Positions 44,884 to 54,796 are shown, counted from the first letter of the stretch. The stretch is DNA of 64,000 nucleotides from Bacteroidia bacterium (GCA_030430205.1 JAUIGE010000005.1:124001-188000), one strand, 5' to 3'. Notes: generated from the letters alone by a model not told the origin. Program-made: numbers and translations.

Positions 44884-47800
44884 ATGGGAGTAAAATTTAT
44901 ACTAAGAGGTTTTCAATCTTTGGGGAGTTCTAATTTTATAAAAAAGACAGCATTATTCTTCTGGTTTTTCGCCTGCGGGAGTGTCAGCTTATTTTCCCAA
45001 CAATTATCAACATCCGTCATTCAGGCAGAGCATTTTACGGTCGAAAACGGGCTTTCACATCGCAATGTAAGAGGCATTTGTCAGGATAAGCGGGGAATGA
45101 TGTGGTTTGGGACTGCCTATGGCCTCAATCGCTTTGATGGCTACGAATTCAAATGGTTTACGGTAGAGAAAAATGGCCTGGCCCATAACAATATTCACCA
45201 TGTTCACCTTGATCAGGAGGGGAATATTTGGGTTTTTTCCGGTTATGACGACACCCGGTCGATTGATATTGTGGATCCAATCAGTGAATCTGTCCAATCA
45301 TTCGGAGAAGTATTTTCCGGGGAAGTTTCGTTTTCCCTAAAAGAAGTACTCTCATACACCTCGGGCCCCGAGGGTAAATCTGCCTTTCTTTTACCGGGCA
45401 GAATCGTGATTTACCAGAAAAAATTCACGGAAATCCTTCTGCCCAAAGAGGGGGCTTTGAAGAAAGGAAAGGTTTTTTTCGGAAAAGATATGGTATGGCT
45501 CGCGGCTTACGCTTATGGGGAAAAAGGAAATCGCTTGCTTCAAATCAATGAAAAGGGAGTCGTACATGAGCACCTGCTATCGACAGGCACGGCTAATAAT
45601 TATATAAACGTATATCAGGTCGAAGAAGACGGAAGTATCCGGCTGTCAGCCTTTTCTCATGACCTCCAAAATGAATCAGCGCAACAGCAATTCATTCACC
45701 TTAGCACGGATGGCAGCATGGAGAGGGATACTGCTGCCGAAAAAATATTCGCCCGGCACAACACCCAGCTTGTATACCTCCGCAATTTTATTCAAAAAAT
45801 CGAGTCCAATTATTGGGTAAATAGCTACGACCAGTCGCTTCGGGTGCTTTCCTCTGCCCCCTCAGATACACCTCTCCTCCTTTCTGAAACCTATCCAGAA
45901 CTGAAAGCGACCAACTACCTGTTCGAAGACAACAAGGGAGCGGTCTGGGTAGGAAGCGAGTTTGGCGTTTTTGCCTTCCAATTGAAGGAGAACCAGTTCC
46001 AAAACTTCCTTTCTCAGGAGGATGGATACAATGGATTTCCCATGCGGGGACTCCAGGTCACGGGAAGTGGGGAAGACAAAAAACTTTGGGGCATGGTGGA
46101 AAATCGGGGAGAGCTCTGGAGCGTAGATTTGGCCAGGGGTGAGGAAAGGCTGGCAAAGAGCATAGGCTCCGCCCGTTGGGCACTGGATAAAACCAGGAAT
46201 GAAGAACTTCTTTTTGTTTCTGAAAAAGGCATCGAGCAAATGAATGCCCAAACAGAAACAGCAACGAAAATATATCCGCATGACTTTTTGTCTATTGCGA
46301 CTTTTACATGGAAAATTCACCGGGACAAATACGAGAAACTTTGGTTCGATGTCGCCAACGACGGCACCCTCTTTGTCGATGAGCAGGGTAAACTGGACAC
46401 CTTGCGTGGTTGGACGGGTTCGGTCGGGGAAACCTACTTGTACCAGTTTATCGAAAGTGAAACCGATACGGCCTGGCTCGTCACAAACCGGGGGCTTTTC
46501 CGGTTCAATATCAAAACCAGGCAAGTCGTAGAACACTTTTGGAAGGGAGCTAAGGGGCGTAATTACCTTCCTTTTGATAATATCCACCATATGTGGACAG
46601 GGCCTGACTATTTTTGGCTGGCGACTGCCCATACCGGCCTGATCAAATGGCATCCCGATCGCGGGGTCATTCAGCAGTATACGCGTGCGGATGGGCTTTC
46701 CAATAATACCCTCTACGCTGCTTACCCTGATGATTACGGCAACATCTGGCTGCCTTCAGACTATGGCATAAACCTATTGGAAGAAGCCACCGGGCGGGTA
46801 AGAACCTATACCATGCAGGACGGTATTTGCAACAATGAATTCAACCGCCTCTCCCACTGCCGGGATGAAGAAGGATATCTTTATTTGGGTACGCTGGACG
46901 GCATTACTGTTTTCCATCCCAGAGATTTCTTCGGCGATACAACCCGCTTTCAGGCGCCGATGGTGATTACGGTCTTTGAGCAATTCGATGGTGACGAGGA
47001 CAAACTGGTAGATAAAACCGCAGAGCTTATCCGGACCCAATCCATTACCCTACAACCAAACGATCCCCTCATCCGCCTCAGCTTTGCCTTGCTGACCTAT
47101 GAGCAACTGGAAAACGTGCAGTACGCCTACCGTATCGAAGGAGTAGACGAAAACTGGACTTACCAAAAAGAAAACACCCTGCGCCTGGGACGATTGCCCT
47201 TCGGCAATTATACGTTGCGAATCAAAGGGCAGGCCGCCAGCGGACAATGGTCGTCGGAAGAACTTCAGATTCAGATTGTCTCATTGCGCCCTTTTTATTT
47301 GAAGCTTTGGTTTTTCGCCCTGCTCGCGGGCACGCTCCTGCTTGCGGTCTTCCTTTTTTTCCGCTATCGGGAAAAATCCCTGCGGGAGCAACAAGCCCGC
47401 CTGGAAAAAACCGTACAGGAACGGACCGCCACTATTGAAAAGCAAAAGGAAGAGCTCAAATCGCTCGACGAACTCAAATCCCGCTTTTTTGCCAATGTGA
47501 GCCATGAACTCCGTACACCGCTTACCCTGATCCTCGGGCCCCTCAACAGGATCATAAAAAGCAACGAAAACAGGCCAGCCAAAGAGGCAGAATTGTTGCA
47601 CTTTATGCAACGAAACAGCCAACATCTGCTCAAACTGGTCAATGAAATCCTGGATTTGTCCAAACTGGAAAAGGGAAAGTTGGACGTGGAATTGGAACCC
47701 GTTAGTCTGATGGAATTCCTGGAGCATACCGTCGATCAGTTTAGCTCCTATGCTCAGGCAAACAGTATTAGCCTGAAAATTGAAAAATACCTCTCTTCAG

Positions 47801-49026
47801 ACCTTAACCTGCTGCTGGACAGGAATAAGGTCGAGAAAATCATCTTCAATTTTATTTCGAATGCCCTCAAGTTCTCGTCTCAGGGAGGCACTGTTACACT
47901 TGCTGTCAGGGAGGAGGAGGATTTCATCATGTTGAAAGTCGTTGATTCAGGTTCGGGTATTCCTTCAGAAGACCTGCCTTATGTATTTGACCGTTTCTTT
48001 CAGACCAAACAAAAAAACAAATCCCCCCAGGGAGGTACAGGTATCGGCCTTTCGCTGGCGAAAGAACTAGCTGAACTCCTGGGAGGAAGTGTTGGGGTAG
48101 AAAGTGAATGGGGGGTCGGGAGTACCTTTTGGTTTAGGTTCCCCAAAAACATTTTTGCGGGGAAACCACAGCCTTTTGATGTGGAAGCGCCATTGGTGTT
48201 TGCGAAGAAAGGTCAGCAGAGCCTAAAGCCTGTAAGTCCACAGCAAACAAAGGCAAAAAGTATTCTGCTCGTGGAGGACAATGTGGAACTTCGTCAATAC
48301 CTGCGCACCATACTGGAGGATGACTACCATTGCCAAACCGCCGAAAACGGACAAGTCGCCTGGGATTTTTTGAAAAATGCAGCAACCCATGAGCTGCCCG
48401 ACCTGATTATTTCTGATGTGATGATGCCCGTCATGGATGGGATAGAATTGGTGGAGAAGATAAAAGGTCACGACCTGCTCTGCCAAATTCCGGTTATCAT
48501 GCTTACGGCCCGTGCCGATATCCAGGTAAAAATCAATACCCTCCGCACAGGCGTCGATGATTACGTTACCAAACCCTTTAATGAGGAAGAACTGCTGGTA
48601 CGCATCGCCAATTTGCTGAAAAACTATGCAGGGCGGCGAGCGGTGTCCGTCTCCGAAAATGAGCAGCCATCCGATTCTTCTCTTCTCGCTACTGTCACGC
48701 AGGAAGACCGGGAATGGCTTGAAGCTTTTGAAACCTACGTCCAGGAAAACGTGACCAATGAGCTCGTGACTGTAAGCTTCCTGGCTTCCGAATTTGCCAT
48801 GAGCGAGTCCACCCTCCGCAGACAGGTAAATCGACTCACAGGCCTTTCTCCCAAGCAATATCTCCAGGAAGTACGCCTGGATTGTGCGCGCCAGTTACTG
48901 GAAAACCGAGCCTTCCGAACCGTTTCTCAGGTGGCAAATGAGGCTGGATTTTCCAATCATCGCACCTTCACCCGCAATTACAAAGATCGTTTTGGAAAAT
49001 TCCCTTCCGAATACCTAGCCTCCTGA
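44884..49026 (+). CDS. Hybrid two-component system sensor/regulator (HTCS)
   Basis: 1380 residues from the ATG at 44884 (GTG at 44878 possible). Order: signal/TM segment, two-component propeller repeats (about 45-700; ENGLSHRNVRGICQDKRGMMWFGT), a Y_Y_Y domain (about 735-800), TM helix (WFFALLAGTLLLAVFLFF), HisKA with VSHELRTPLTLIL (about 874), HATPase (NALKFSSQ, DSGSGIP, GTGIGLSLAKEL), receiver with DVMMPVMDG (about 1127-1235), and AraC HTH (about 1295-1380; SESTLRRQVNRLTG). It senses a glycan or similar ligand outside and binds DNA inside. A pair of direct repeats lies upstream of the next gene (49082-49110), the likely target. Confidence 0.96.
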   Translation: MGVKFILRGFQSLGSSNFIKKTALFFWFFACGSVSLFSQQLSTSVIQAEHFTVENGLSHRNVRGICQDKRGMMWFGTAYGLNRFDGYEFKWFTVEKNGLAHNNIHHVHLDQEGNIWVFSGYDDTRSIDIVDPISESVQSFGEVFSGEVSFSLKEVLSYTSGPEGKSAFLLPGRIVIYQKKFTEILLPKEGALKKGKVFFGKDMVWLAAYAYGEKGNRLLQINEKGVVHEHLLSTGTANNYINVYQVEEDGSIRLSAFSHDLQNESAQQQFIHLSTDGSMERDTAAEKIFARHNTQLVYLRNFIQKIESNYWVNSYDQSLRVLSSAPSDTPLLLSETYPELKATNYLFEDNKGAVWVGSEFGVFAFQLKENQFQNFLSQEDGYNGFPMRGLQVTGSGEDKKLWGMVENRGELWSVDLARGEERLAKSIGSARWALDKTRNEELLFVSEKGIEQMNAQTETATKIYPHDFLSIATFTWKIHRDKYEKLWFDVANDGTLFVDEQGKLDTLRGWTGSVGETYLYQFIESETDTAWLVTNRGLFRFNIKTRQVVEHFWKGAKGRNYLPFDNIHHMWTGPDYFWLATAHTGLIKWHPDRGVIQQYTRADGLSNNTLYAAYPDDYGNIWLPSDYGINLLEEATGRVRTYTMQDGICNNEFNRLSHCRDEEGYLYLGTLDGITVFHPRDFFGDTTRFQAPMVITVFEQFDGDEDKLVDKTAELIRTQSITLQPNDPLIRLSFALLTYEQLENVQYAYRIEGVDENWTYQKENTLRLGRLPFGNYTLRIKGQAASGQWSSEELQIQIVSLRPFYLKLWFFALLAGTLLLAVFLFFRYREKSLREQQARLEKTVQERTATIEKQKEELKSLDELKSRFFANVSHELRTPLTLILGPLNRIIKSNENRPAKEAELLHFMQRNSQHLLKLVNEILDLSKLEKGKLDVELEPVSLMEFLEHTVDQFSSYAQANSISLKIEKYLSSDLNLLLDRNKVEKIIFNFISNALKFSSQGGTVTLAVREEEDFIMLKVVDSGSGIPSEDLPYVFDRFFQTKQKNKSPQGGTGIGLSLAKELAELLGGSVGVESEWGVGSTFWFRFPKNIFAGKPQPFDVEAPLVFAKKGQQSLKPVSPQQTKAKSILLVEDNVELRQYLRTILEDDYHCQTAENGQVAWDFLKNAATHELPDLIISDVMMPVMDGIELVEKIKGHDLLCQIPVIMLTARADIQVKINTLRTGVDDYVTKPFNEEELLVRIANLLKNYAGRRAVSVSENEQPSDSSLLATVTQEDREWLEAFETYVQENVTNELVTVSFLASEFAMSESTLRRQVNRLTGLSPKQYLQEVRLDCARQLLENRAFRTVSQVANEAGFSNHRTFTRNYKDRFGKFPSEYLAS

Positions 49027-49081
49027 TAATCAATGCATAATGCTGATTTTCAAACAGGGACATCAAGTCCCCTGGCTGTCT

Positions 49082-49110
49082 ATTGACCGAAAATCGCACA
49101 GGATTGACCG
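49082..49110 (+). promoter_or_regulatory. Direct repeats, candidate HTCS/AraC binding site
   Basis: ATTGACCG at 49082-49089 and again at 49103-49110, 21 bp apart (two turns of the helix). The site is 22 bp upstream of the -7 box at 49132. AraC-type proteins normally bind two in-phase direct repeats. Confidence 0.5.
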
Positions 49111-49131
49111 TTTTTGTCCCTACATATCCTA

Positions 49132-49139
49132 TAGGTTTG
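49132..49139 (+). promoter_or_regulatory. -7 promoter box of the propeller-protein gene
   Basis: TAGGTTTG matches TAnnTTTG and lies 37 bases upstream of the ATG at 49177. No -33 match at normal spacing, consistent with dependence on an activator at 49082-49110. Confidence 0.55.
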
Positions 49140-49176
49140 TCCCATCGTGTTGAACTACACCCACAAATTTTTAAAA

Positions 49177-52100
49177 ATGCAAAAATTCCAAATTCTTCTC
49201 CTTGCCTTGTTTGTCTCTCTGGGTCTGGCAGCCCAGGATGTAACCCCTCCCACAGCGAAATGTCAGGACATTGTCGTTCATCTAGATGTAAATGGTCAGG
49301 TTCAGATATCACCCGCTGATATTGATGCTGGTTCTTCTGATGACCTAACCTCGACACCAGCGTTAAGTATGAGTCTTTCCCCCAATACCTTTGGTTTGTC
49401 AGCGGTGGGTAAGGAGTTGGCGTGGAAGCCACTGGGGCAGCGAGGCCTTCCCTTAAATTCTGGTCCCTCTAGCGCAACAAATCAGAGTCTTGCCATCGCC
49501 CCTGATGGCACACCCTACATCTCTCAGTCCCTTAGCGCCAAAAATAACGTTCTCAAATGGGATGGGACTGCATGGCAGGAACTTCCATTTACTACCCAGT
49601 CATTGAGCTATGGATATAATCAAACACTGGCCATAGCTCCCAATGGTACACCCTATCTCGCTTATCGAGATTTTTTAGGTTATTCGGACTTCAGATTGCT
49701 TGTGCTCGAATGGACAGGTAGTACCTGGCAGCAAGTAGGTGTCCCCAATTTATCTACGAATTCTCCTGACCAAATGAAGTTTACCATCGCAGCTGACGGT
49801 ACGCTATATCTTGGATATGTTGAATTTGATTTTAATACCTATGAAAGTTTCTTTCACTTGCTCAAATGGACAGGTAGTACCTGGCAGGCAATTGGGGGAC
49901 CAGCTACCTTTACAGATTATGTAGATGCATTAACCCTTGCTGTTGCTCCTAATGGAACACCCTATATTTCAGGTTTTGACTACGGTGTCAGTTCAGGCTT
50001 TGTAAAAAAATGGACAGGTACTAGCTGGCAGTCAATCGGTGCTATAAGCAGCGCCTGGGAATCCCACCTGGCCATCGCTCCGGATGGCACGCCTTACTTC
50101 ACTTATTCTGGTAACAACTACCAAACTGTCGTACTCAAATATGATGGCACAAGTTGGCAATCACTCAATTTTTCGGGAACAAATGCTACATTAGGATTAG
50201 GTTCGGTACAGCGTATAGCCATCGCTCCTGATGGCACCCCTTTTGTTTCTTACCAGGACGTTTACAAGGATTCGAAAACAACCATTCTTAAATGGGACGG
50301 TAATGACTGGCAACTACATGGACAGCAGGGAGTAGGGAATGCTTTAGAATTTACCTCCGGTTATTCTGCAGATCCTTATCCCAACCTTTCCATAGCCCCT
50401 GATGGATCGATTTATGTTGCTTATCAGGATAGGGATTTTGGAGGTAGAGCTACTGTGCTCAAATGGATAGATGACAATTATACGACCCTGACTGTCAGTG
50501 ATGCCGCAGGGAATAGCAGCACTTGCCGGGCATGGGTGAACGTAGAGCCCAATCCTTCCCCTGTAGCAAAATGTCAGGACATCACAGTAGAACTTAACCT
50601 GGCCGGGCAGGTCACAATTGCCCCTTCGGAGGTAGATGCAGGGTCTTTTGACGAGGTGACGCCCTCCTTGAGTCTTTCCTTATCAGCATTCGACCTCTCT
50701 GCTTTAGGCAAGCAGCAAGCCTGGGAGATCGTTGGTGGAGGAAGTAAAACAGCAGCTTATTATCCTCATTCCCAAATCGTAACGACTCCCAATGGTATAT
50801 ACCTGGCTTATTTAGATGCCAGTACTTCAAACTATGTTACAACCTACTCTCTTGTAGTGTTCAAAGAAAATGGAAATGGGTGGCAACAGCTTGGGGCATC
50901 AGGTATACCGATGAATTATGTTTCTAGTAATTCTTCAAGTCAATATTGTCTCTCTATCGCTCCGGATGGCACGCCCTACCTTGCCTACACAAATAAAGAT
51001 CAATACAATCGCACTTCTGTCGTCAAATGGGATGGAAGTACATGGCAAACAGTACATGATCAATACCAGGAATCTATCGCAACCAGTTATGGCACATTTG
51101 ATCAAAAACTTAGATTTGCTCCTGATGGAACACCTTATCTCGCTCTTAGGGAAGGCGGGTCTTATTATTCCGGTCCGTCCCTTCGTGTCTATGTATGGCA
51201 AGGAGGAAGATGGCTATATATGGATACCTACGGATTTCTTCCTTATTATAATACGGCAGTGAATGATTTTGCCCTCGCTCCAGATGGCACACCCTATATA
51301 GCTTATCGGAATGATTTTTATAACTATACCATGTCTCTGGCCAAATGGCATGGATCTGGTTGGCAGGAAATTTCAGGAACAAGTAGGTATGTTTCCGGGG
51401 ATGATGACAATCATCTTGTTTTTGCCCCCGATGGTACGCCCTATTACGCTTCTCTGAAGATTACAGGTGGAACTTATTATGGACCTTACCGCTATAGAAC
51501 GACTGTTACACGGTGGGATGGAAGTAGTTGGCAGGAATTGGCCGTACCCAGTTTTTTAAATGGCGGCACGTCAAATTATTATAAAGACTTTGCCATCTCT
51601 CCGAATGGTATCCCATTTATGACTTATTCGGACTATTATGGCAGTTCAAGTACCAACCTGCTCAAATGGGATGGAACCCTATGGCAGGAAGTGGGAGAAG
51701 AGATCCGAGAAAATAGTGGGGGGCTTGCATTCGCTCCGAATGGCATGCCCTACCTTTGCACAAATTATAATTTCACTACAACGGTCCGCAAATGGGACGG
51801 TGACAACTTCACCACCCTCACAGCCACCGATGCCCTCGGCCAAAGCAGCCAATGCAGGGCATGGGTGACGGTAGAAGAGGCAAGTTGTATCCCACCGGCC
51901 GCTTTCGCCTCACAGGGCTGCGGCAGTTGCGGGCAGATCCGCTATGACCTCTGCGAGGGGGACCCGGCTCCCGACCTGGAAGCTTATGTGCTTGGCAACA
52001 GCAATTATATATCCGGCGCCAGCCTCATCTGGTATGCCGACAACAGTGGCGCTCAGGGAAGTCTGCTTGCAGGCGCACCTGCTGTGAATACAGCCCAGAC

Positions 52101-53316
52101 AGGTACAGACTGGTACTGGGTAGCCCAGGAGCAGGAGACAGATTGTCCCGGGCCAGCGATCCGGGTGCGGGCGCGTGTCAAAAGCCTTTTCACCCCTGAC
52201 TTTACGCTCCCAGCTATAGGCTGTGGCGGATCTGGCCAGGTCAACCTGGCTTCCTATGTCTCTGACTCCAGAGATAAGGCGACAGCCTATACCTTCTATT
52301 CCGTTGATCCTCAGATCAACCCAGGCGCTACGCCTATCGGAACAGCCACTGCAAGCAATGGGGTCGTAAACTTTGGTCAGCAGGTAAATATTACGGTAGG
52401 CAATGGGAACCAAACGTACTGGGTGCAAAGTACCGTACCTAACGGTTGCGGAGGCTTCGCCTCTTCTACGCTCAATGCACCGGCACAATCTGCCAGCCTG
52501 AATCCCATCCCCAACCAGAATGTCAGTTGCGGAGACCCTGTCAACATCGCTTTCAGCGGTCAAAATACAACCATGATCATCTGGTTTGATCTCGCGGTTT
52601 TCAACAACCCCAACATCGGAATCATGGGAAACCTGGGTACAGGAAACCTTGCCTTCACCGCCACCAATACCAGTGGCACCCCACAGACGGCTACCATCCG
52701 GGTCGTTCCCTATAACGGCAACTGTGCAGGACAGCATCAGGACTTTACCATTACAGTACAGTCAGGAGCGAACTGCAGACAGGCAGCAGGAAACAGCTTG
52801 CAGTTGGCAGCCAGCAGGGTCAATGCGCATGATGTGGCATTGGACTGGGATATCCGATATGCGTCTGATCTCATTCGCTTTGAAGTAGAGAAGAAGCGCA
52901 ATGATGGCGACTTTGAAGCCATAGGCTATCAGGACTGGCAAGGCAATGGTGCTTATCAATACCTGGACAAGAGCAGCATGGCTAATACCAATCTCTACAG
53001 ATTGAAGCTGGTGCTGACTGATGGCCGCATCGTCTGGAGCGAGGCAGTAGAAGTCAAAATGGACTTTTTCGATAACCATCGCTTCAACCTCTTCCCGAAT
53101 CCGACTGCCGGGCAGTTTCAGCTGAAAGCGCTTTTCCCCATAGAAGAAAGCTACAACTGGCAGCTCTCTGATGTCATGGGCAAGACGCTTATGCAGGGCA
53201 AAATGGAAAGACAGGAAATGACGATTCAAATTGAATCTTTAGCTACAGGAGTCTATCATCTGGTGATGATCTCACCTGAGGGCAAGCGCTACCTGATGAA
53301 GGTGGTGAAGCAGTAG
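49177..53316 (+). CDS. Secreted beta-propeller/HYR-like protein with T9SS tail
   Basis: 1379 residues from the ATG at 49177 (MQKFQILLLALFVSLGLAAQ). It has two large repeat blocks (about residues 60-430 and 500-890) of the motif IAPDGTPY-x-x-Y followed by LKWDGT-x-WQ, about 45 residues each. Each block is flanked by halves of a HYR-like Ig domain: before it KCQDI..V-x-L..GQV..I-x-P..DAGS, and after it TLT(V/A)-x-DA-x-G-x-SS-x-C. Further beta domains (about 910-1200) and a T9SS sorting domain (FPNPTAGQF, then SLATGVYHLVMI) follow. It is probably a large adhesin or glycan-binding surface protein, expressed under the upstream HTCS. Confidence 0.9.
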   Translation: MQKFQILLLALFVSLGLAAQDVTPPTAKCQDIVVHLDVNGQVQISPADIDAGSSDDLTSTPALSMSLSPNTFGLSAVGKELAWKPLGQRGLPLNSGPSSATNQSLAIAPDGTPYISQSLSAKNNVLKWDGTAWQELPFTTQSLSYGYNQTLAIAPNGTPYLAYRDFLGYSDFRLLVLEWTGSTWQQVGVPNLSTNSPDQMKFTIAADGTLYLGYVEFDFNTYESFFHLLKWTGSTWQAIGGPATFTDYVDALTLAVAPNGTPYISGFDYGVSSGFVKKWTGTSWQSIGAISSAWESHLAIAPDGTPYFTYSGNNYQTVVLKYDGTSWQSLNFSGTNATLGLGSVQRIAIAPDGTPFVSYQDVYKDSKTTILKWDGNDWQLHGQQGVGNALEFTSGYSADPYPNLSIAPDGSIYVAYQDRDFGGRATVLKWIDDNYTTLTVSDAAGNSSTCRAWVNVEPNPSPVAKCQDITVELNLAGQVTIAPSEVDAGSFDEVTPSLSLSLSAFDLSALGKQQAWEIVGGGSKTAAYYPHSQIVTTPNGIYLAYLDASTSNYVTTYSLVVFKENGNGWQQLGASGIPMNYVSSNSSSQYCLSIAPDGTPYLAYTNKDQYNRTSVVKWDGSTWQTVHDQYQESIATSYGTFDQKLRFAPDGTPYLALREGGSYYSGPSLRVYVWQGGRWLYMDTYGFLPYYNTAVNDFALAPDGTPYIAYRNDFYNYTMSLAKWHGSGWQEISGTSRYVSGDDDNHLVFAPDGTPYYASLKITGGTYYGPYRYRTTVTRWDGSSWQELAVPSFLNGGTSNYYKDFAISPNGIPFMTYSDYYGSSSTNLLKWDGTLWQEVGEEIRENSGGLAFAPNGMPYLCTNYNFTTTVRKWDGDNFTTLTATDALGQSSQCRAWVTVEEASCIPPAAFASQGCGSCGQIRYDLCEGDPAPDLEAYVLGNSNYISGASLIWYADNSGAQGSLLAGAPAVNTAQTGTDWYWVAQEQETDCPGPAIRVRARVKSLFTPDFTLPAIGCGGSGQVNLASYVSDSRDKATAYTFYSVDPQINPGATPIGTATASNGVVNFGQQVNITVGNGNQTYWVQSTVPNGCGGFASSTLNAPAQSASLNPIPNQNVSCGDPVNIAFSGQNTTMIIWFDLAVFNNPNIGIMGNLGTGNLAFTATNTSGTPQTATIRVVPYNGNCAGQHQDFTITVQSGANCRQAAGNSLQLAASRVNAHDVALDWDIRYASDLIRFEVEKKRNDGDFEAIGYQDWQGNGAYQYLDKSSMANTNLYRLKLVLTDGRIVWSEAVEVKMDFFDNHRFNLFPNPTAGQFQLKALFPIEESYNWQLSDVMGKTLMQGKMERQEMTIQIESLATGVYHLVMISPEGKRYLMKVVKQ

Positions 53317-53361
53317 GCTTTGCCTATTTTATGTAAATAATTCTGGTTACAAAATTTCAGC

Positions 53362-53533
53362 TCAGTTTTCCATAAAGGCAGAGGGTGACTTCCCAAAGCG
53401 CTTGAGGAAAAGTGAGCTGAAATTGGATATAGCTGCGCAAATCTTCATTGCCTTCCACTACCAGAATGGTCTCCGGTTCCAGACTGCTGCCCTTGCCATG
53501 CAAAGAATTCGTTTGTAGGCAGTAGGTACAGAT
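53362..53533 (-). pseudogene. HTCS remnant: receiver start fused to AraC end
   Basis: On the minus strand one frame reads PETILVVEGNEDLRSYIQ, nearly the standard beginning of an HTCS receiver domain. Another frame reads SNFSSLFLKRFGKSPSAF followed by MEN and a stop at 53362-53364, the typical end of an AraC domain. The two join within about 20 bases, so the middle of the receiver and most of the HTH were deleted, with a frameshift. About 50 codons remain of what would be 250. No start codon or upstream kinase is left. This fills the stretch 53317-53660, which otherwise has no gene. Confidence 0.75.
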
Positions 53534-53597
53534 TTAGAATATTTTGGAATAAAAGCTCAAATTGGGAGGCTATAGGAGGGAAGAGGAAAAAATGAAC

Positions 53598-53605
53598 TAT
53601 TTTTG
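53598..53605 (+). promoter_or_regulatory. -7 promoter box upstream of the radical SAM gene
   Basis: TATTTTTG matches TAnnTTTG, 56 bases before the TTG start at 53661. No -33 element identified. Confidence 0.45.
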
Positions 53606-53660
53606 ACATCAACTCTAAGAAGAGCCATAGACATCAAACCAATAGTATTCCTCCTCCATC

Positions 53661-54680
53661 TTGATTCATCCCAAAAAAATCTCCCTGCTGCTACGCAGCC
53701 TCAGCCCACGCAAAGCGTGGAATCTCGGAAAGCTCCTGCTTTCCTATCACTTCTCCCGCTACCGCGGTCGCAACCTGCATCTCGGCATGCCGATGAAGAT
53801 CGGCTTTGAGCCTACCACTTCCTGCAACCTGCGTTGCCCCGAGTGCCCTTCGGGCCTGCGATCTTTTACCCGGCCTACCGGCATGTCGGACTTGCAACTT
53901 TTCCAATCTGTGATGGATCAGCTGTACAAAGATTTGATCTATTTGTTGATCTACTTTCAGGGCGAGCCCTACCTGAATCCGGATTTCCTCAACATGGTAG
54001 CCTACGCCCGTAAAAAAGGCGTTTATACCGGCACGAGCACCAATGGGCATTTTTTGACGGAAGAAAAAGCCAGACAGACCATCGAAAGCGGGCTTTCAGA
54101 ATTGATCGTCTCGATAGACGGCACGACCCAGGAGACTTACCAGGCTTACCGGGTAGGCGGTAAGCTGGAGAAAGTGAAGGAAGGCGTGAAGCGCCTGGTG
54201 GCGGCGCGGGAGGCGATGGGGGCGAAGCATCCCTTCATTATTTTACAGTTTTTGGTCGTCAGACCCAATGAGCATCAGATCGAAGAGGTGAAAGCCCTGG
54301 GCAAAGAATTGGGCGTGGACAAAGTGGCTTTCAAAACAGCCCAGATATATGATTATGAGCAGGGCAGCGACCTCATCCCGACCATCGACCGCTACAGCCG
54401 CTACAAACAGCTGCCCGACGGCAGCTACCGCATCAAAAACAAACTGCACAACCAGTGCTGGAAACTCTGGCATGGAGCCGAAATCACCTGGGATGGGCGC
54501 GTCCTGCCCTGCTGCTTCGACAAGGATGCGAAGTACGAGATGGGCATCCTGACAGAGAAGCGCTTCTCTGAAATATGGCGCAGCGCGCCTTATGATGACT
54601 TCAGAGCGCAGCTTCTGCGCTCGCGGAAGGCGATAGACATTTGCCAGAATTGCACGGAAGGGACGCAGATTTGGGGATGA
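53661..54680 (+). CDS. Radical SAM/SPASM protein
   Basis: 339 residues. The radical SAM cluster motif CNLRCPEC (C-x3-C-x2-C) appears at about residue 55, preceded by GFEPTTS. The SAM-binding and barrel motifs FQGEPYLNP and STNGHFL follow. A C-terminal SPASM-type region has cysteines (QCW, PCCFDKDAKYEMGIL and CQNCTEG). The N-terminal residues before the first Met inside the core match related proteins, so the TTG at 53661 is the probable start; an in-frame stop lies at 53643. Such proteins modify peptides or act in cell-surface pathways. No partner peptide is seen close by. Confidence 0.88.
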   Translation: MIHPKKISLLLRSLSPRKAWNLGKLLLSYHFSRYRGRNLHLGMPMKIGFEPTTSCNLRCPECPSGLRSFTRPTGMSDLQLFQSVMDQLYKDLIYLLIYFQGEPYLNPDFLNMVAYARKKGVYTGTSTNGHFLTEEKARQTIESGLSELIVSIDGTTQETYQAYRVGGKLEKVKEGVKRLVAAREAMGAKHPFIILQFLVVRPNEHQIEEVKALGKELGVDKVAFKTAQIYDYEQGSDLIPTIDRYSRYKQLPDGSYRIKNKLHNQCWKLWHGAEITWDGRVLPCCFDKDAKYEMGILTEKRFSEIWRSAPYDDFRAQLLRSRKAIDICQNCTEGTQIWG

Positions 54681-54692
54681 TGAAGGGAAGAA

Positions 54693-54779
54693 TGGACGCA
54701 GATTTTTTATGATAATTATGATTTCCGCTGTTTCTTAACATAATTCTTTTACATAATAATCAGCGTAGATCAGCGTCCA
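54693..54779. repeat. 87-bp inverted repeat
   Basis: Arms TGGACGCAGAT (54693-54703) and ATCAGCGTCCA (54769-54779), 10 of 11 paired, AT-rich spacer. A further GGACGCAGATTT overlaps the end of the radical SAM gene at 54661-54672, and AATCAGCGTAGATCAGCG sits next to the right arm. It is 17 bases from the start of the next gene. Confidence 0.8.
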
Positions 54780-54796
54780 CTCTTACTTACAAAAGC

